From Pelagibius sp964472095 (GTDB taxonomy: Bacteria; Pseudomonadota; Alphaproteobacteria; Kiloniellales; Kiloniellaceae): 64,000 nucleotides of DNA. Location of the stretch: positions 1 to 64,000 of the forward strand of contig CAYYIV010000024.1 of assembly GCA_964472095.1 (NCBI GenBank), written 5' to 3'. Shown here piece by piece: positions 27,489-36,662 of the stretch; position 1 is the stretch's first letter, and each line of letters opens with the position of its first letter. The notes beneath the pieces were generated by a model. That model saw only the letters and a list, made by a program, of their open reading frames with translations, was not told the DNA's origin and made no database searches. The position numbers and the translations under genes were made by a program.

Positions 27489-30400
27489 GTCGCTTTCTGG
27501 ACAAGCTTTCCGAGCAGGTGCTGCTCTGCGACGGCGCCATGGGCAGCCGCGTGCAGGCCATGGACCTGACCCTGGATGACTACTGGGAGCAGGAAAACTG
27601 CACCGAGGTGCTGAACCTCTCGCGCCCGGACATCGTGCGTGAAATTCACCGCGGCTACTTCGAGGCCGGCGCCGACATGGTGGAGACCAACACCTTCGGC
27701 GGCTCTCCGGTGACGCTCGGCGAGTTCGGCCTCGGCGCGCGCGCCTTGGAGATCAACCGCCGCGCCGCCGAGCTCGCCCGCGAGGCGGCGGAGCTCTTCG
27801 CCGCCGACGGCCGCGAACGCTTCGTGGTCGGCTCGGTCGGTCCGGGCACGCGGCTGCCCTCGCTGGGCCATGTCGACTACGACACCTTGGAAGCCGCTTT
27901 CCGGGTGCAGTGCGAGGGGCTGCTCGCCGGCGGCGCCGATGCCATCCTGATCGAGACCTGCCAGGACCCGCTGCAGGTGAAGGCGGCGGTGAATGGCGCC
28001 AAGCTCGCCCGCGTGGCGGCCGGCAGCGACTTGCCGATCATGGTGCAGGTGACGGTGGAGACCACCGGCACCCTGCTGGTCGGCGCAGACGTGGCGGCGG
28101 CGGCTACCGTGCTGAAGGCGCTCGACATTCCGGTCATGGGCCTCAACTGTGCCACCGGCCCGCAGGAGATGGCGCCGCACCTCGAGTGGCTGGCTGAAAA
28201 CTGGCCGGGCTTCCTCTCCGTCCAGCCCAACGCCGGCCTGCCCGAACTGGTCGACGGCCAGACCCGCTACCCGCTGCGTCCGCGCGAGCTGGCCGGCTGG
28301 ATCGAGCGCTTCCTGGCCGAGGACGGCGTGAACCTCATCGGCGGCTGCTGCGGCACCACGACAGATCATATTGCCGCCCTCGATGCCATGTTGCGCAAGC
28401 GTGCCGGAGACGACGCGCGGGTCGGTGCCCGTCCGGCGCCGAAGCAGCGCCAGAGCTTCTGGGTGCCCTCGGTGGCCTCGCTCTATAGTCAGATCGGCCT
28501 GCGCCAGGAGAACGCCTATCTCTCCATCGGCGAACGCTGCAACGCCAACGGCAGCAAACGCTTCCGCGAGCTGCAGGAGGCTGGCGACTGGGACGGCTGC
28601 ATCGCCATGGGCGTCGAGCAGACCAAGGAAGGCTCCCACGCCATCGACGTCTGCACCGCCTTCGTCGGCCGCGACGAGATTGCCGAGATGACCGAAGTGG
28701 TCAGCCGCATGCGCGGCTCCGTCTCGGCCCCGCTTGTCTTCGACTCCACCGAGCTGCCGGTGCTGGAAGTCGCCATGAAGCTCTACGGCGGCAAGCCGAT
28801 CCTCAATTCCATCAACTTCGAAGACGGCGAGGAGGCGGCCCACAAGCGGCTCGAGCTGGCCCGTCGCTTCGGCTCGGCGGTGATCGCTCTCACAATCGAC
28901 GAGGAGGGCATGGCCAAGAGCGCCGACCGCAAAGTCGAGGTCGCCAAGCGCCTGCACGACTTCGCCTGCGTGCAGCACGGACTGCCGGCCAGCGACCTGA
29001 TCATCGATCCGCTGACCTTCACCATCTGCACCGGCAACGAGGACGACCGAAAGCTTGGCCTCTGGACCCTGGATGCCATCGAGGGCATCGTCCGCGAGCT
29101 GCCCGACTGCCAGATCCTGCTCGGCCTCTCCAACATCTCCTTCGGGTTGAATGCCGCGGCCCGCCATGTGTTGAATTCCGTCTTCCTCGACCACGCCATC
29201 AAGCGCGGTCTGACCGCCGCCATCGTGCACGTCAGCAAGATCATGCCGCTGCACAAGATCCCCGAGGAGGAGGCGAGGGTCGCCGAAGACCTTATCTTCG
29301 ACCGCCGGAGGGAGGGCTACGATCCTCTGCAGGTCTTCATGGGCCTCTTCGAAGGTCGCAGCGCCGAGGCCAGCGAGAAGCGCGCGCGCGCCGAGGACGT
29401 CGAGACCCGCCTCAAGGACCGCATCGTCGACGGCGACCGTCAGGGCCTGGAGGACGACCTCAACGAGGCCATGACCAAGCATTCGCCGCTCGACATCATC
29501 AACATCCACTTGCTGGCCGGCATGAAAGTGGTGGGCGAGCTCTTCGGCGCCGGCAAGATGCAGCTGCCTTTCGTGCTGCAGTCGGCAGAGACCATGAAGG
29601 CGGCCGTGCGCTTCCTGGAGCCGCATATGGATAAGGTGAAGGGCAAGGAGAAGGGCATCATCGTGCTGGCCACGGTGAAAGGCGACGTGCACGACATCGG
29701 CAAGAACCTGGTCGACATCATTCTCACCAACAACGGCTACAAGGTGATCAACCTCGGCATCAAGCAGCCGATCGACAGCATCCTGGCCGCGGTCATCGAG
29801 CATGAAGCCGACGCCGTCGGCATGTCCGGCCTGCTGGTGAAGTCGACCGTCGTCATGCGCGAGAACCTGGAGCGCATGAGCCGCGACAACGTGAAGATTC
29901 CGGTGATGCTGGGCGGCGCGGCGCTGACCCGCAACTACGTTGAGACTGACTGCGCGGCGGCCTACGGCAGCGGCCAGGTCGCCTATGCCCGCGATGCCTT
30001 CGACGGACTGTCGCTGATGGACAAGGTGGTGAACGGCAACTTCGCCGCCCATGTCGGCGCGCAGCAGGAGAAGCGCAAAGCCATGCCGACCGGCGGCAAG
30101 CGTGTGCTGGGCCAGGCAACCCGCGCCGACCAGCGACCGGTCGACTTCGAGGAGACCCGCCTGCGCCGCGACGAGCTGTCAGCCGGTGTCGAGGTTCCGG
30201 AGCCGCCGTTCTGGGGCGCGCGGGTGCTGGCCCGGGTGCCGGTCGACGCCCTGGTGCCCTTCCTCAACGAGCGCATGCTCTACCAATTCCAATGGGGCTT
30301 CCGCAAGAGCGGGCGCAGCCTGGAAGAGTACATGGCCTGGGCGCGCAAGGAGCTGCGCCCGATCCTCAAACGCATGCTCGGGGTCTGCAAGCAGCAGGAC

Positions 30401-30988
30401 ATTCTGGTGCCGCAGGCGGTCTACGGCTATTGGCCGGCCAATGCGGAAGGCAATGACGTCATCCTCTATGATCCCGAGGCGCAGGACCGCGAGGTCGCGC
30501 GCTTCACCCTGCCGCGCCAGGCGCGCAGCGGCGGGCTGTGCATCGCCGACTTCCTGCGCGACGTTTCCTCCGGGGAGCGCGACGTGCTCGGGCTGCAGAT
30601 CGTCACCATGGGCCAGCGCGCCTCCGACGTGGCAAGGGAGTGGTTCAAGGACGACCGCTACCAGGACTACCTCTACCTGCACGGCCTCGGCGTCGAACTG
30701 GCGGAGGCGCTGGCCGAGTACGTTCACAAGCGCATCCGCGGCGAGCTCGACTTCAGCCACGAGGATTCGCGCGACCTGGACGCGATGCTCAGCCAGGGCT
30801 ACCGTGGATCGCGCTATTCCTTCGGCTATCCGGCCTGCCCGAACCTGGAGGACCAGGATCAGCTGCTGCGGCTGCTGAAGGCGTCGGAGATCGGCGTCGA
30901 GCTGTCCGACGAGTACCAGCTGCATCCGGAGCAGTCGACCTCGGCGATCGTGCTGCACCATCCGCAGGCCAAGTATTTTTCCGTCTGA
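27485..30988 (+). CDS. metH: Cobalamin-dependent methionine synthase MetH (full length)
   Basis: A 1167-residue, single-chain enzyme with all four modules. The homocysteine domain has the zinc ligands Cys222 (LNCATGP) and Cys288/Cys289 (GGCCGT). The folate domain follows (about 345-610; ERCNANGSKRF). The cobalamin domain has the DxHxxG motif with His736 (GDVHDIG). The C-terminal reactivation domain binds SAM (about 880-1167; SRYSFGYPACPN). It starts at GTG 27485 by overlap with metF. It transfers a methyl group from methyl-THF to homocysteine, and would be derepressed by SahR when SAH is high. Confidence 0.96.
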   Translation: MSRFLDKLSEQVLLCDGAMGSRVQAMDLTLDDYWEQENCTEVLNLSRPDIVREIHRGYFEAGADMVETNTFGGSPVTLGEFGLGARALEINRRAAELAREAAELFAADGRERFVVGSVGPGTRLPSLGHVDYDTLEAAFRVQCEGLLAGGADAILIETCQDPLQVKAAVNGAKLARVAAGSDLPIMVQVTVETTGTLLVGADVAAAATVLKALDIPVMGLNCATGPQEMAPHLEWLAENWPGFLSVQPNAGLPELVDGQTRYPLRPRELAGWIERFLAEDGVNLIGGCCGTTTDHIAALDAMLRKRAGDDARVGARPAPKQRQSFWVPSVASLYSQIGLRQENAYLSIGERCNANGSKRFRELQEAGDWDGCIAMGVEQTKEGSHAIDVCTAFVGRDEIAEMTEVVSRMRGSVSAPLVFDSTELPVLEVAMKLYGGKPILNSINFEDGEEAAHKRLELARRFGSAVIALTIDEEGMAKSADRKVEVAKRLHDFACVQHGLPASDLIIDPLTFTICTGNEDDRKLGLWTLDAIEGIVRELPDCQILLGLSNISFGLNAAARHVLNSVFLDHAIKRGLTAAIVHVSKIMPLHKIPEEEARVAEDLIFDRRREGYDPLQVFMGLFEGRSAEASEKRARAEDVETRLKDRIVDGDRQGLEDDLNEAMTKHSPLDIINIHLLAGMKVVGELFGAGKMQLPFVLQSAETMKAAVRFLEPHMDKVKGKEKGIIVLATVKGDVHDIGKNLVDIILTNNGYKVINLGIKQPIDSILAAVIEHEADAVGMSGLLVKSTVVMRENLERMSRDNVKIPVMLGGAALTRNYVETDCAAAYGSGQVAYARDAFDGLSLMDKVVNGNFAAHVGAQQEKRKAMPTGGKRVLGQATRADQRPVDFEETRLRRDELSAGVEVPEPPFWGARVLARVPVDALVPFLNERMLYQFQWGFRKSGRSLEEYMAWARKELRPILKRMLGVCKQQDILVPQAVYGYWPANAEGNDVILYDPEAQDREVARFTLPRQARSGGLCIADFLRDVSSGERDVLGLQIVTMGQRASDVAREWFKDDRYQDYLYLHGLGVELAEALAEYVHKRIRGELDFSHEDSRDLDAMLSQGYRGSRYSFGYPACPNLEDQDQLLRLLKASEIGVELSDEYQLHPEQSTSAIVLHHPQAKYFSV

Positions 30989-31021
30989 ACCGCCTCAGGC
31001 GCCGAATTGGGGAGCATTGTC

Positions 31022-31396
31022 ATGGCCGCAGAGAAGTCCGTTTTCGATCTCGAGGCGTACCGTCGGGAGGAGGACGAGGCCGTCCGCGAAGCGGCGCGGG
31101 CCTCGACCTGGTGGGATGAGGAATGGTTGAAGTTCCCCACCGTCAGCAAGGGCGCGGACGGAGCCTGGCGCTATTGGAGCGTACCGGCCGACAGCGGCGT
31201 CTACCAGGACGACTGGCCGCTCGGCGAGCGCCTGGCGCGCGAGACCGTGGCACAGATGCGCCGCTTCCCAGAGGGTAGCACGGTGCTGCGCCGCATCCTG
31301 CGCGAGATGGATCCTGAATCGACGGTGGGGCAGGGCTTCCTGACGGCGATCGAGGAGATGCTTTGCCAGGGCGGGCCGACGCTGCAATCGGTCTGA
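31022..31396 (+). CDS. Conserved-looking hypothetical protein downstream of metH
   Basis: A 124-residue, acidic, soluble protein (opening MAAEKSVFDLEAYRREEDE) with many Trp/Tyr residues in the middle (STWWDEEWLKF, WRYWSVP). No signal, span or known motif. The ATG at 31022 has GGGGAGC upstream; an earlier in-frame TTG (31007) is less likely. It is only 33 bases after metH and could be the last gene of that operon. Confidence 0.7.
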   Translation: MAAEKSVFDLEAYRREEDEAVREAARASTWWDEEWLKFPTVSKGADGAWRYWSVPADSGVYQDDWPLGERLARETVAQMRRFPEGSTVLRRILREMDPESTVGQGFLTAIEEMLCQGGPTLQSV

Positions 31397-31472
31397 CCGG
31401 TCCGGCGGCGCGCCGGGGCCAGCGATCAATAAATTCTTGCGGGCCAGCGCGGGCGACCGGATGCTGCTTGCC

Positions 31473-31844
31473 ATGAAGGCAGGAAACAAGCAGGTCGGCG
31501 CGCGGATCAGGATCGTCCTCGAACCGGACATCGCCATCGGCCCCGGCAAGGCGGACCTTCTCGAAGGCATCAAGCAAACCGGCTCGATCGCCGCCGCCGG
31601 CCGGGGCATGGGCATGAGCTACAAGCGCGCCTGGCTTCTCGTCGAGACTATGAACGCCTGCTTCAGGACACCGGTGGTCATCACGCGCCGCGGCGGCCGT
31701 GCCCACGGCGGCGCGTCGCTGACGCCGACCGGCGAAGCCGTCCTCGCCGGCTACCGGCGCATGGAGGCGCTGGCCGAGGAGGCCCTTGCGACGGAAATGG
31801 CCAGGTTGAGAGCCGTGCTGCGCGACATGCCCGGCGAGACATGA
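31473..31844 (+). CDS. modE: ModE-type winged-helix molybdate regulator (DNA-binding domain only)
   Basis: A 123-residue protein of the LysR-like winged-helix type found in ModE N-termini: GPGKADLLEGIKQTGSIAAAGRGMGMSYKRAW, with the helix-turn-helix over AAAGRGMGMSYKRAW (about residues 37-51). It lacks the C-terminal molybdate-binding Mop domains of E. coli ModE, as in many short alphaproteobacterial homologues. Start is uncertain (ATG 31473, ATG 31461 or TTG 31437). Directly upstream of a Mo-box and modABC, which it should repress when molybdate is plentiful. Confidence 0.82.
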   Translation: MKAGNKQVGARIRIVLEPDIAIGPGKADLLEGIKQTGSIAAAGRGMGMSYKRAWLLVETMNACFRTPVVITRRGGRAHGGASLTPTGEAVLAGYRRMEALAEEALATEMARLRAVLRDMPGET

Positions 31845-31864
31845 ACGTTGACCGGCACGCCGGG

Positions 31865-31896
31865 CTATCGATATGTTCATCTGCACATATCGATAG
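31865..31896. promoter_or_regulatory. Mo-box (ModE operator) before modA
   Basis: A perfect 12-base inverted repeat, CTATCGATATGT (31865-31876) and ACATATCGATAG (31885-31896), separated by eight bases. Its ATCG-TATA layout matches the Mo-box of alphaproteobacteria (known in Rhodobacter). It lies between modE and modA, ending eight bases before the modA ATG and overlapping its ribosome site, so a bound regulator would block transcription or translation of modABC. Confidence 0.82.
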
Positions 31897-31903
31897 GAAA
31901 CCC

Positions 31904-32725
31904 ATGAACCGCCCCGCTTTGAAGCAGCGGTCCCGCCCGGGTCGTGCCGCCTGCCTAGCGGTCTTGCTCGCTCTTTCGGTCCTGGTCTCGGCGTTCCAGC
32001 CGGCAGCGGCGCAGGAGTCGCCCGTTATCGCCGGCGCCTCCGATCTGCAGTTCGCTCTCGAGGAGATCGCCGAGGCATTCCAGGCCGATACCGGGCAGGC
32101 GGTGAGACTGTCGCTCGGCTCCTCGGGCAACTTCGCCCGCCAGATCCGCCAGGGCGCGCCCTTCCAGATGTATATGTCGGCGGACGAGAGTTACGTGTTC
32201 GGGTTGGAGCGCGACGGGTTTACGCGCGGCGCCGGTACGCTCTATGCCGCCGGCCGGATCGTCGTAATTGCGCCGCACGGCTCCTCCCTTGCCCCGGACG
32301 CCGGGCTCGACGACCTGGCCGCGGCCCTCGCCGACGGGCGGCTCGAGCGCTTCGCCATCGCCAATCCGGAGCACGCGCCTTACGGCAAGCGCGCAGAGGA
32401 GGCCTTGCGGCACAGGGGCCTCTGGGAGGCCATCCGGCCCAGGCTGGTGCTTGGCGAGAACGTGACCCAGGCAGCTCAGTTCGCCACCTCGGGCAATGCC
32501 GAGGGCGGCATCGTCGCCTACTCGCTCGCGCTCTCTCCGAAGGTCTCCGCCCTCGGCACCTACGCCTTGATCCCGGCGGCGTGGCATTCCCCGCTGCGCC
32601 AGCGCATGGTGCTCCTGCGCGATGCCGGGCCGGTCGCGGAGCGCTTCTACGACTACGTCCAGCAACCGGCGGCCCGGGCGATCCTGCGCCGGTACGGCTT
32701 CCTGCTGCCGGGCGAGGAAAGCTGA
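31904..32725 (+). CDS. modA: Molybdate ABC transporter substrate-binding protein ModA
   Basis: A 273-residue periplasmic binding protein. After a signal peptide (ending QPAAAQES) come VIAGASDLQFALEEI, LSLGSSGNFARQI and MYMSADESYV, which are the oxyanion-binding segments of ModA. The ATG at 31904 follows AGGAAA; an in-frame upstream ATG (31841) lies inside modE and was rejected because it would put the Mo-box inside the gene. First gene of modABC. Confidence 0.92.
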   Translation: MNRPALKQRSRPGRAACLAVLLALSVLVSAFQPAAAQESPVIAGASDLQFALEEIAEAFQADTGQAVRLSLGSSGNFARQIRQGAPFQMYMSADESYVFGLERDGFTRGAGTLYAAGRIVVIAPHGSSLAPDAGLDDLAAALADGRLERFAIANPEHAPYGKRAEEALRHRGLWEAIRPRLVLGENVTQAAQFATSGNAEGGIVAYSLALSPKVSALGTYALIPAAWHSPLRQRMVLLRDAGPVAERFYDYVQQPAARAILRRYGFLLPGEES

Positions 32726-32749
32726 ACGGCAACGACGGGGGCGACCTTC

Positions 32750-33418
32750 ATGGACTGGACCGCGCTTTTCCTGTCGTTGCAGCTCGCCGCCTTCACCGTC
32801 GTCATCCTGCTGCCCGTCGGGATCGTCATGGGCAGGTTCCTGGCCTACCGCGACTTTGCCGGCAAGGGCCTGGCCGAAGCGCTGGTGGCGCTGCCGCTGG
32901 TTCTGCCGCCCACCGTCTTCGGCTACTACCTCCTGGTCGTGCTGGGCTCGGCCTCGCCCGTGGGGCAGTTCTGGGAGGCGTTGTTCGGGCGCCCGCTCGT
33001 GTTCACCTTCGAGGGACTGCTGATCGCCTCGGTGGTCTTCAACCTGCCCTTCGCGATCCAGCCGATGCAACGCGGCTTCGAGGCGATTCCCGACGAGGTG
33101 CGGGCGGCGGCTGCCTGCTGCGGCATGCCACCCTGGCGGGCTCTGCTCAGCGTCGAACTGCCGCTTGCCTGGCCCGGCATCCTGACGGCCCTGGTGTTGA
33201 GCTTCGCGCATACCCTGGGGGAGTTCGGCATTGTCCTCATGGTGGGCGGCAGCATCCCCGGAGAGACCAGGACCATCGCCATATCCATCTATGACCGCGT
33301 GCAGGCCTTCGACGATGCGGGTGCGGCGCAGATGTCAGCGCTGCTGCTTGCATTTTCGCTCGTCACCATCGCGCTGACCTTCGCCTTCTCGCGCCGGATC
33401 GGGCGGCGGCTGGGGTGA
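32750..33418 (+). CDS. modB: Molybdate ABC transporter permease ModB
   Basis: A 222-residue permease with five membrane spans. The family signatures ALPLVLPPTVFGYYLL and the coupling loop ELPLAWPGILTALVLSFAHTLGEFG are clear (EAA-type motif). It lies 24 bases after modA, and its stop overlaps the modC start (GTGA). It should form a homodimer with two ModC subunits. Confidence 0.95.
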   Translation: MDWTALFLSLQLAAFTVVILLPVGIVMGRFLAYRDFAGKGLAEALVALPLVLPPTVFGYYLLVVLGSASPVGQFWEALFGRPLVFTFEGLLIASVVFNLPFAIQPMQRGFEAIPDEVRAAAACCGMPPWRALLSVELPLAWPGILTALVLSFAHTLGEFGIVLMVGGSIPGETRTIAISIYDRVQAFDDAGAAQMSALLLAFSLVTIALTFAFSRRIGRRLG

Positions 33419-34542
33419 GCGGCATGCCGGGCCTGGTCGTCACCCTGCACCAGGAATCGCCGATTCCGCTGGCAGCGGAGTTCTCCTGCGCGCCCGGGGA
33501 GGTGCTTGCCCTCGTCGGCCCTTCGGGCAGCGGCAAGTCGACGATCCTGCGTTCGATCGCCGGCATCTACCGGCCGGCTCGGGGCAGCGTGACGGTGGAC
33601 GGCGAGACCTGGCTCGACGGCGCCCGCGGCTATCACCTGCCGACCCATCGGCGCGCCGTCGGCATGGTGTTCCAGAGCTACGCCCTGTTCCCGCACATGA
33701 CCGCGCTCGGCAATGTGATGGCGGCCTTGGGGCACCTGCCGCCGGATCAGCGGGCGGCGCGTGCCCGCAGCCTGCTCGATCTCGTTCACCTGACCGAACT
33801 CTACGGTCGCCGTCCGCAGGAGCTCTCAGGCGGTCAGCAGCAGCGCGTGGCGGTGGCGCGGGCCCTGGCGCGCGAACCCAGGGCCCTGCTGCTCGACGAG
33901 CCCTTCTCGGCCGTCGACAAGGCGACGCGCCAGCGCCTCTACCGGGAGATCGCCGTGCTGCGCCGGGGGCTGAACATGCCGATGGTGCTGGTGACGCACG
34001 ACCTCGACGAGGCCGCGATGCTGGCGGATCGTATCGCCGTGCTGTATCGCGGGCGCACGCTGCAGACCGGGACGCCGAGCGAGGTGACGATGCGTCCGCT
34101 GTCGGCGGAAGTCGCCCGGCTGGTCGATCTGCGCAATGTCTTCGAGGGCGTCGTCGCCAGCCGCGACAGCGATGGCGGGCGCACCGTCGTCGACTGGGCC
34201 GGGCTGAAGCTCGAAACCCAGGGAGGATCGGACGTTTCCCCGGGTCAGCGCGTGTCCTGGGTGATCCCCGATGGCTTCGTGGTGTTGCATCGCCGGGATC
34301 GTCCCTCCAGGGGCGATCACGAGAACCCCGTTCCAGGCAGGGTCGAGTCCGTCCTCGGCATCGGCCAGATGGCGCACGTCGTATTGCGGCCCAGCCATGC
34401 GCCCGAGCTGCCCGTTCACTTCTCACTGCCGCTGCACGTGGCGCATCGGAACGGCATTGAGCCGGGCGTCGCGGCCACCGTATCGCTGCTCGGAGAGGGC
34501 ATCCACACGATGCCGCCGCCGGCATTTTCATCAGCCTGCTAG
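33415..34542 (+). CDS. modC: Molybdate ABC transporter ATP-binding protein ModC
   Basis: A 375-residue ATPase. Walker A GPSGSGKST (near residue 37), signature LSGGQQQRVAVARAL, Walker B LLLDEPFSAVD, and the switch His in LVTHDLDEA. The C-terminal 130 residues form a TOBE/Mop-like regulatory region (RVSWVIPDGF and after). Starts at GTG 33415 by overlap with modB; ATG 33424 is an alternative. Imports molybdate for molybdoenzymes such as the SoeA protein encoded in this window. Confidence 0.93.
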   Translation: MSGMPGLVVTLHQESPIPLAAEFSCAPGEVLALVGPSGSGKSTILRSIAGIYRPARGSVTVDGETWLDGARGYHLPTHRRAVGMVFQSYALFPHMTALGNVMAALGHLPPDQRAARARSLLDLVHLTELYGRRPQELSGGQQQRVAVARALAREPRALLLDEPFSAVDKATRQRLYREIAVLRRGLNMPMVLVTHDLDEAAMLADRIAVLYRGRTLQTGTPSEVTMRPLSAEVARLVDLRNVFEGVVASRDSDGGRTVVDWAGLKLETQGGSDVSPGQRVSWVIPDGFVVLHRRDRPSRGDHENPVPGRVESVLGIGQMAHVVLRPSHAPELPVHFSLPLHVAHRNGIEPGVAATVSLLGEGIHTMPPPAFSSAC

Positions 34543-34569
34543 CGAGCCGCGACCGCCACGGAGGTTACC

Positions 34570-35148
34570 TCAGGCGCGAAAGACTCGGCGACAGCCGGGG
34601 ATTTCGCTTGTCGGGTCGTGCCGCTGCGCCTGCTCGCCCATGGCCGCGGCTCTCCTGACCGCCTTTTCCATATCGGCCGCGGGAATCATCAGGCCGCCGC
34701 GGCTGCGCCAATAGCGGTGCTTCACCACGCTGTAGCCCTGCTTCTCGTAGAACGCCAGGCCGGCCAGGCTGGCACCGATCACTACTTTGTCGTGGCCGGC
34801 GGCGGCGATCATCGCTTCGGCCCGCTGCAGCAGGGCGCGGCCGACGCCGAGGCCCGACCAGTCGGGATCGACATAGAGGCTGCGTAACTCCTGGTCCTTC
34901 ACGGCACAGAAACCGACGATGCCGCGCAGGCGAGAGACCGCTACCTCGAAGACTTCACCTTCGTCGCGCATCGCTTCGACGTAGTGCACCGGCGCGTTGC
35001 CGTGGACCCAGCTCTCGACCTGACTGTCGTTGTAGGCGCGGCGGCCGAGCACCCTGACCGCCCGCTCGTGCACGGTATAGAGGCCCTCGGCATCCGAGGG
35101 CCGGCCGCGCCGGATGCGGTAGCGAGGGACAAGCTTGGCCAAAAGCAT
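34570..35148 (-). CDS. GNAT family N-acetyltransferase
   Basis: A 192-residue GNAT-fold protein. The acetyl-CoA site is visible as RSLYVDPDWSGLGVGRALLQRA (V/I-x-P-x-x-x-G-x-G-x-G/A form), followed by GASLAGLAFYEKQGY, typical of the last strand and helix of the family. The C-terminal 35 residues extend past the fold. Convergent with modC; a small hairpin (CTAGGC-AAAGAA-GCCTAG, 35158-35175) lies just upstream of its start. Acceptor substrate unknown. Confidence 0.85.
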   Translation of the reverse strand: MLLAKLVPRYRIRRGRPSDAEGLYTVHERAVRVLGRRAYNDSQVESWVHGNAPVHYVEAMRDEGEVFEVAVSRLRGIVGFCAVKDQELRSLYVDPDWSGLGVGRALLQRAEAMIAAAGHDKVVIGASLAGLAFYEKQGYSVVKHRYWRSRGGLMIPAADMEKAVRRAAAMGEQAQRHDPTSEIPGCRRVFRA

Positions 35149-35257
35149 AGCTCAAGCCTAGGCAAAGAAGCCTAGACAGGCAAGGGTGCGAAAAAATTGG
35201 GGCAGGGTGGACGGATGATCCGGAAAGTGGATCGGAAGCCAGGGATGCTTGCGGCGA

Positions 35258-35491
35258 TCAGGACTGGTGGGGATGGACCTTCGGGAGGCGGTCCGGAGCC
35301 TCTTGCTCGCTTGCCGGCGGTTCGGCCGCTGTCTGTTCCGCGGCTTCCTTGGCAAGGCGCAGATCGCGCAGGCGCGCCATGCGCTCGTCACGCTCGCGCT
35401 GCGTCTTTTCTTTCTGCTTCAGGACTTTGTCGTCCTTTTTCTGGGTTGAGGCGAAGTGTTGCTCGGCCCGTGACTTGTTGGATTTCCACAT
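35258..35491 (-). CDS. Small charged helical hypothetical protein
   Basis: A 77-residue protein, MWKSNKSRAEQHFASTQKK at the start, dominated by K, R, E and Q in a heptad-like pattern (likely one long helix or coiled coil, residues 15-55) with a disordered Pro/Glu tail. Small proteins opening this way recur in alphaproteobacteria with no assigned role. The ATG at 35491 follows AAGGGAAAT and was chosen over an upstream in-frame start without such a site. Confidence 0.72.
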   Translation of the reverse strand: MWKSNKSRAEQHFASTQKKDDKVLKQKEKTQRERDERMARLRDLRLAKEAAEQTAAEPPASEQEAPDRLPKVHPHQS

Positions 35492-35673
35492 GTCGATTTC
35501 CCTTCGGTTCGCTTGATCACAACAAGGACGAAGGATGCCGCCCTGCAAAAGGGGCGAGAGCATCCGCGGACGGCTTTGCATGGTCCGGCTGCTCGGGGCC
35601 AGCTTGCCTGGCCCGGCCGCGGCGATTGGCCGTGGCGGTATCGCCGTGGCGGTGTTTTTGCCGCTGAACGGCG

Positions 35674-35703
35674 ACCGCCCCCAAACGGGAGCTTGGGGGC
35701 GGT
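35674..35703 (-). terminator. Terminator of cspA
   Basis: ACCGCCCCCAA (35674-35684) pairs exactly with TTGGGGGCGGT (35693-35703), loop of eight bases, beginning 11 bases after the cspA stop. In the leftward direction a short A/T patch follows some 20 bases later. Confidence 0.7.
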
Positions 35704-35714
35704 GTCTTGGTCGA

Positions 35715-35924
35715 TCAGTCGATGACGGAGAGATTTTCCGCCGATGACTTGCCGTTCTGGCCCGGCTGAAGCTCGTAAGAGACTTTCTGACCCTCCCTCA
35801 GGGAGGTGAGGCCGGCGCGCTCAACGCTCGAGATGTGAACGAACGCGTCCTTGGATCCATCCGAGGGCTCGATGAAGCCGAAACCCTTTGTCGCGTTGAA
35901 CCACTTAACGGTACCAGTAGCCAT
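35715..35924 (-). CDS. cspA: Cold shock protein (CspA family)
   Basis: A 69-residue single cold-shock domain that binds single-stranded nucleic acid. RNP1 (KGFGFI) and RNP2 (AFVHIS) are intact, with TVKWFNATKG at the start. Ribosome site GAGGAA precedes the ATG. The long untranslated upstream region (35925 to about 36060) is typical of cold-shock leaders that control mRNA stability. Acts in the cytoplasm as an RNA chaperone. Confidence 0.95.
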   Translation of the reverse strand: MATGTVKWFNATKGFGFIEPSDGSKDAFVHISSVERAGLTSLREGQKVSYELQPGQNGKSSAENLSVID

Positions 35925-36662
35925 AGTTCTATTCCTCTAACGGGAGTCTGAATGCCGCCCCACGCTCATAGCGAAAGCGCGGCTGCTGAAACGCTCACAA
36001 TGTCAGTGGGTCACTAAGGCAGTCGGCGTACCGGTGTATTAGGTAGCATCCAACATGTGCGTCGCGTATAGAAGAATATGTAGCGAGAATCCGGAAGAAG
36101 TCAATGCACGACGAAGCACTCCTTCGCCGCAACTGCCGCCTTGCGACCCTTCCGGCGCTTGATTCAGCGCGCTGCGCGACGGAAAGGTGAGTTGGAACAA
36201 CGACATGAGCGGATGTCGTGACCTTCGAAGGCAGGCCACCTCAGCAAGAGAGTCAGTCAAGGATGCGCTTCCTAATGGTGGCGCGGCAGGGTTGGTTGCG
36301 GATCAAGATTCGGCCTGGCCAATTGTTTGATTTCTTCTTTGGCATTTGTTTGAAGCTTATTTATGCATCTAAAATATCACCGCAAATATTGCCCGGCACG
36401 ATTTTCGTGACGTCTGTAGTGCTGTAGAAAAACACGAAGTACTATTGTAAAGTACTTATACCGATCCCATATTTGCAAGAGCGACTAAGACCTTCGCCGC
36501 GGCTGCATTGAGCGGTGGATGTCTGGCGCTGCCCGCAATCGACGAGCAGGAAAAGCCCGTGAGCAGGACGCCCGGCAGCGATCGGTCTTTCGGGTCGGGG
36601 CAGGGCCAGTGAGAGCCGTCCTGAAAGGGCCGAACGCCCAGCCGCAAGGAAGCCGATAGACC
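35925..36662. other. Intergenic region with AT-rich tract, cspA leader
   Basis: The left 130 bases are the likely cspA leader and promoter. The stretch 36330-36480 is markedly more AT-rich than its surroundings and contains an inverted repeat AAGTACT-ATTGTAA-AGTACTT (36437-36457). No convincing coding frame on either strand. The right end should hold the promoter of the small genes that start at 36663. Confidence 0.5.

Noticed and set aside
27371..30052. 893-codon leftward frame across metH
   Set aside because: Antisense shadow of metH with His/Gln-rich low-complexity translation.
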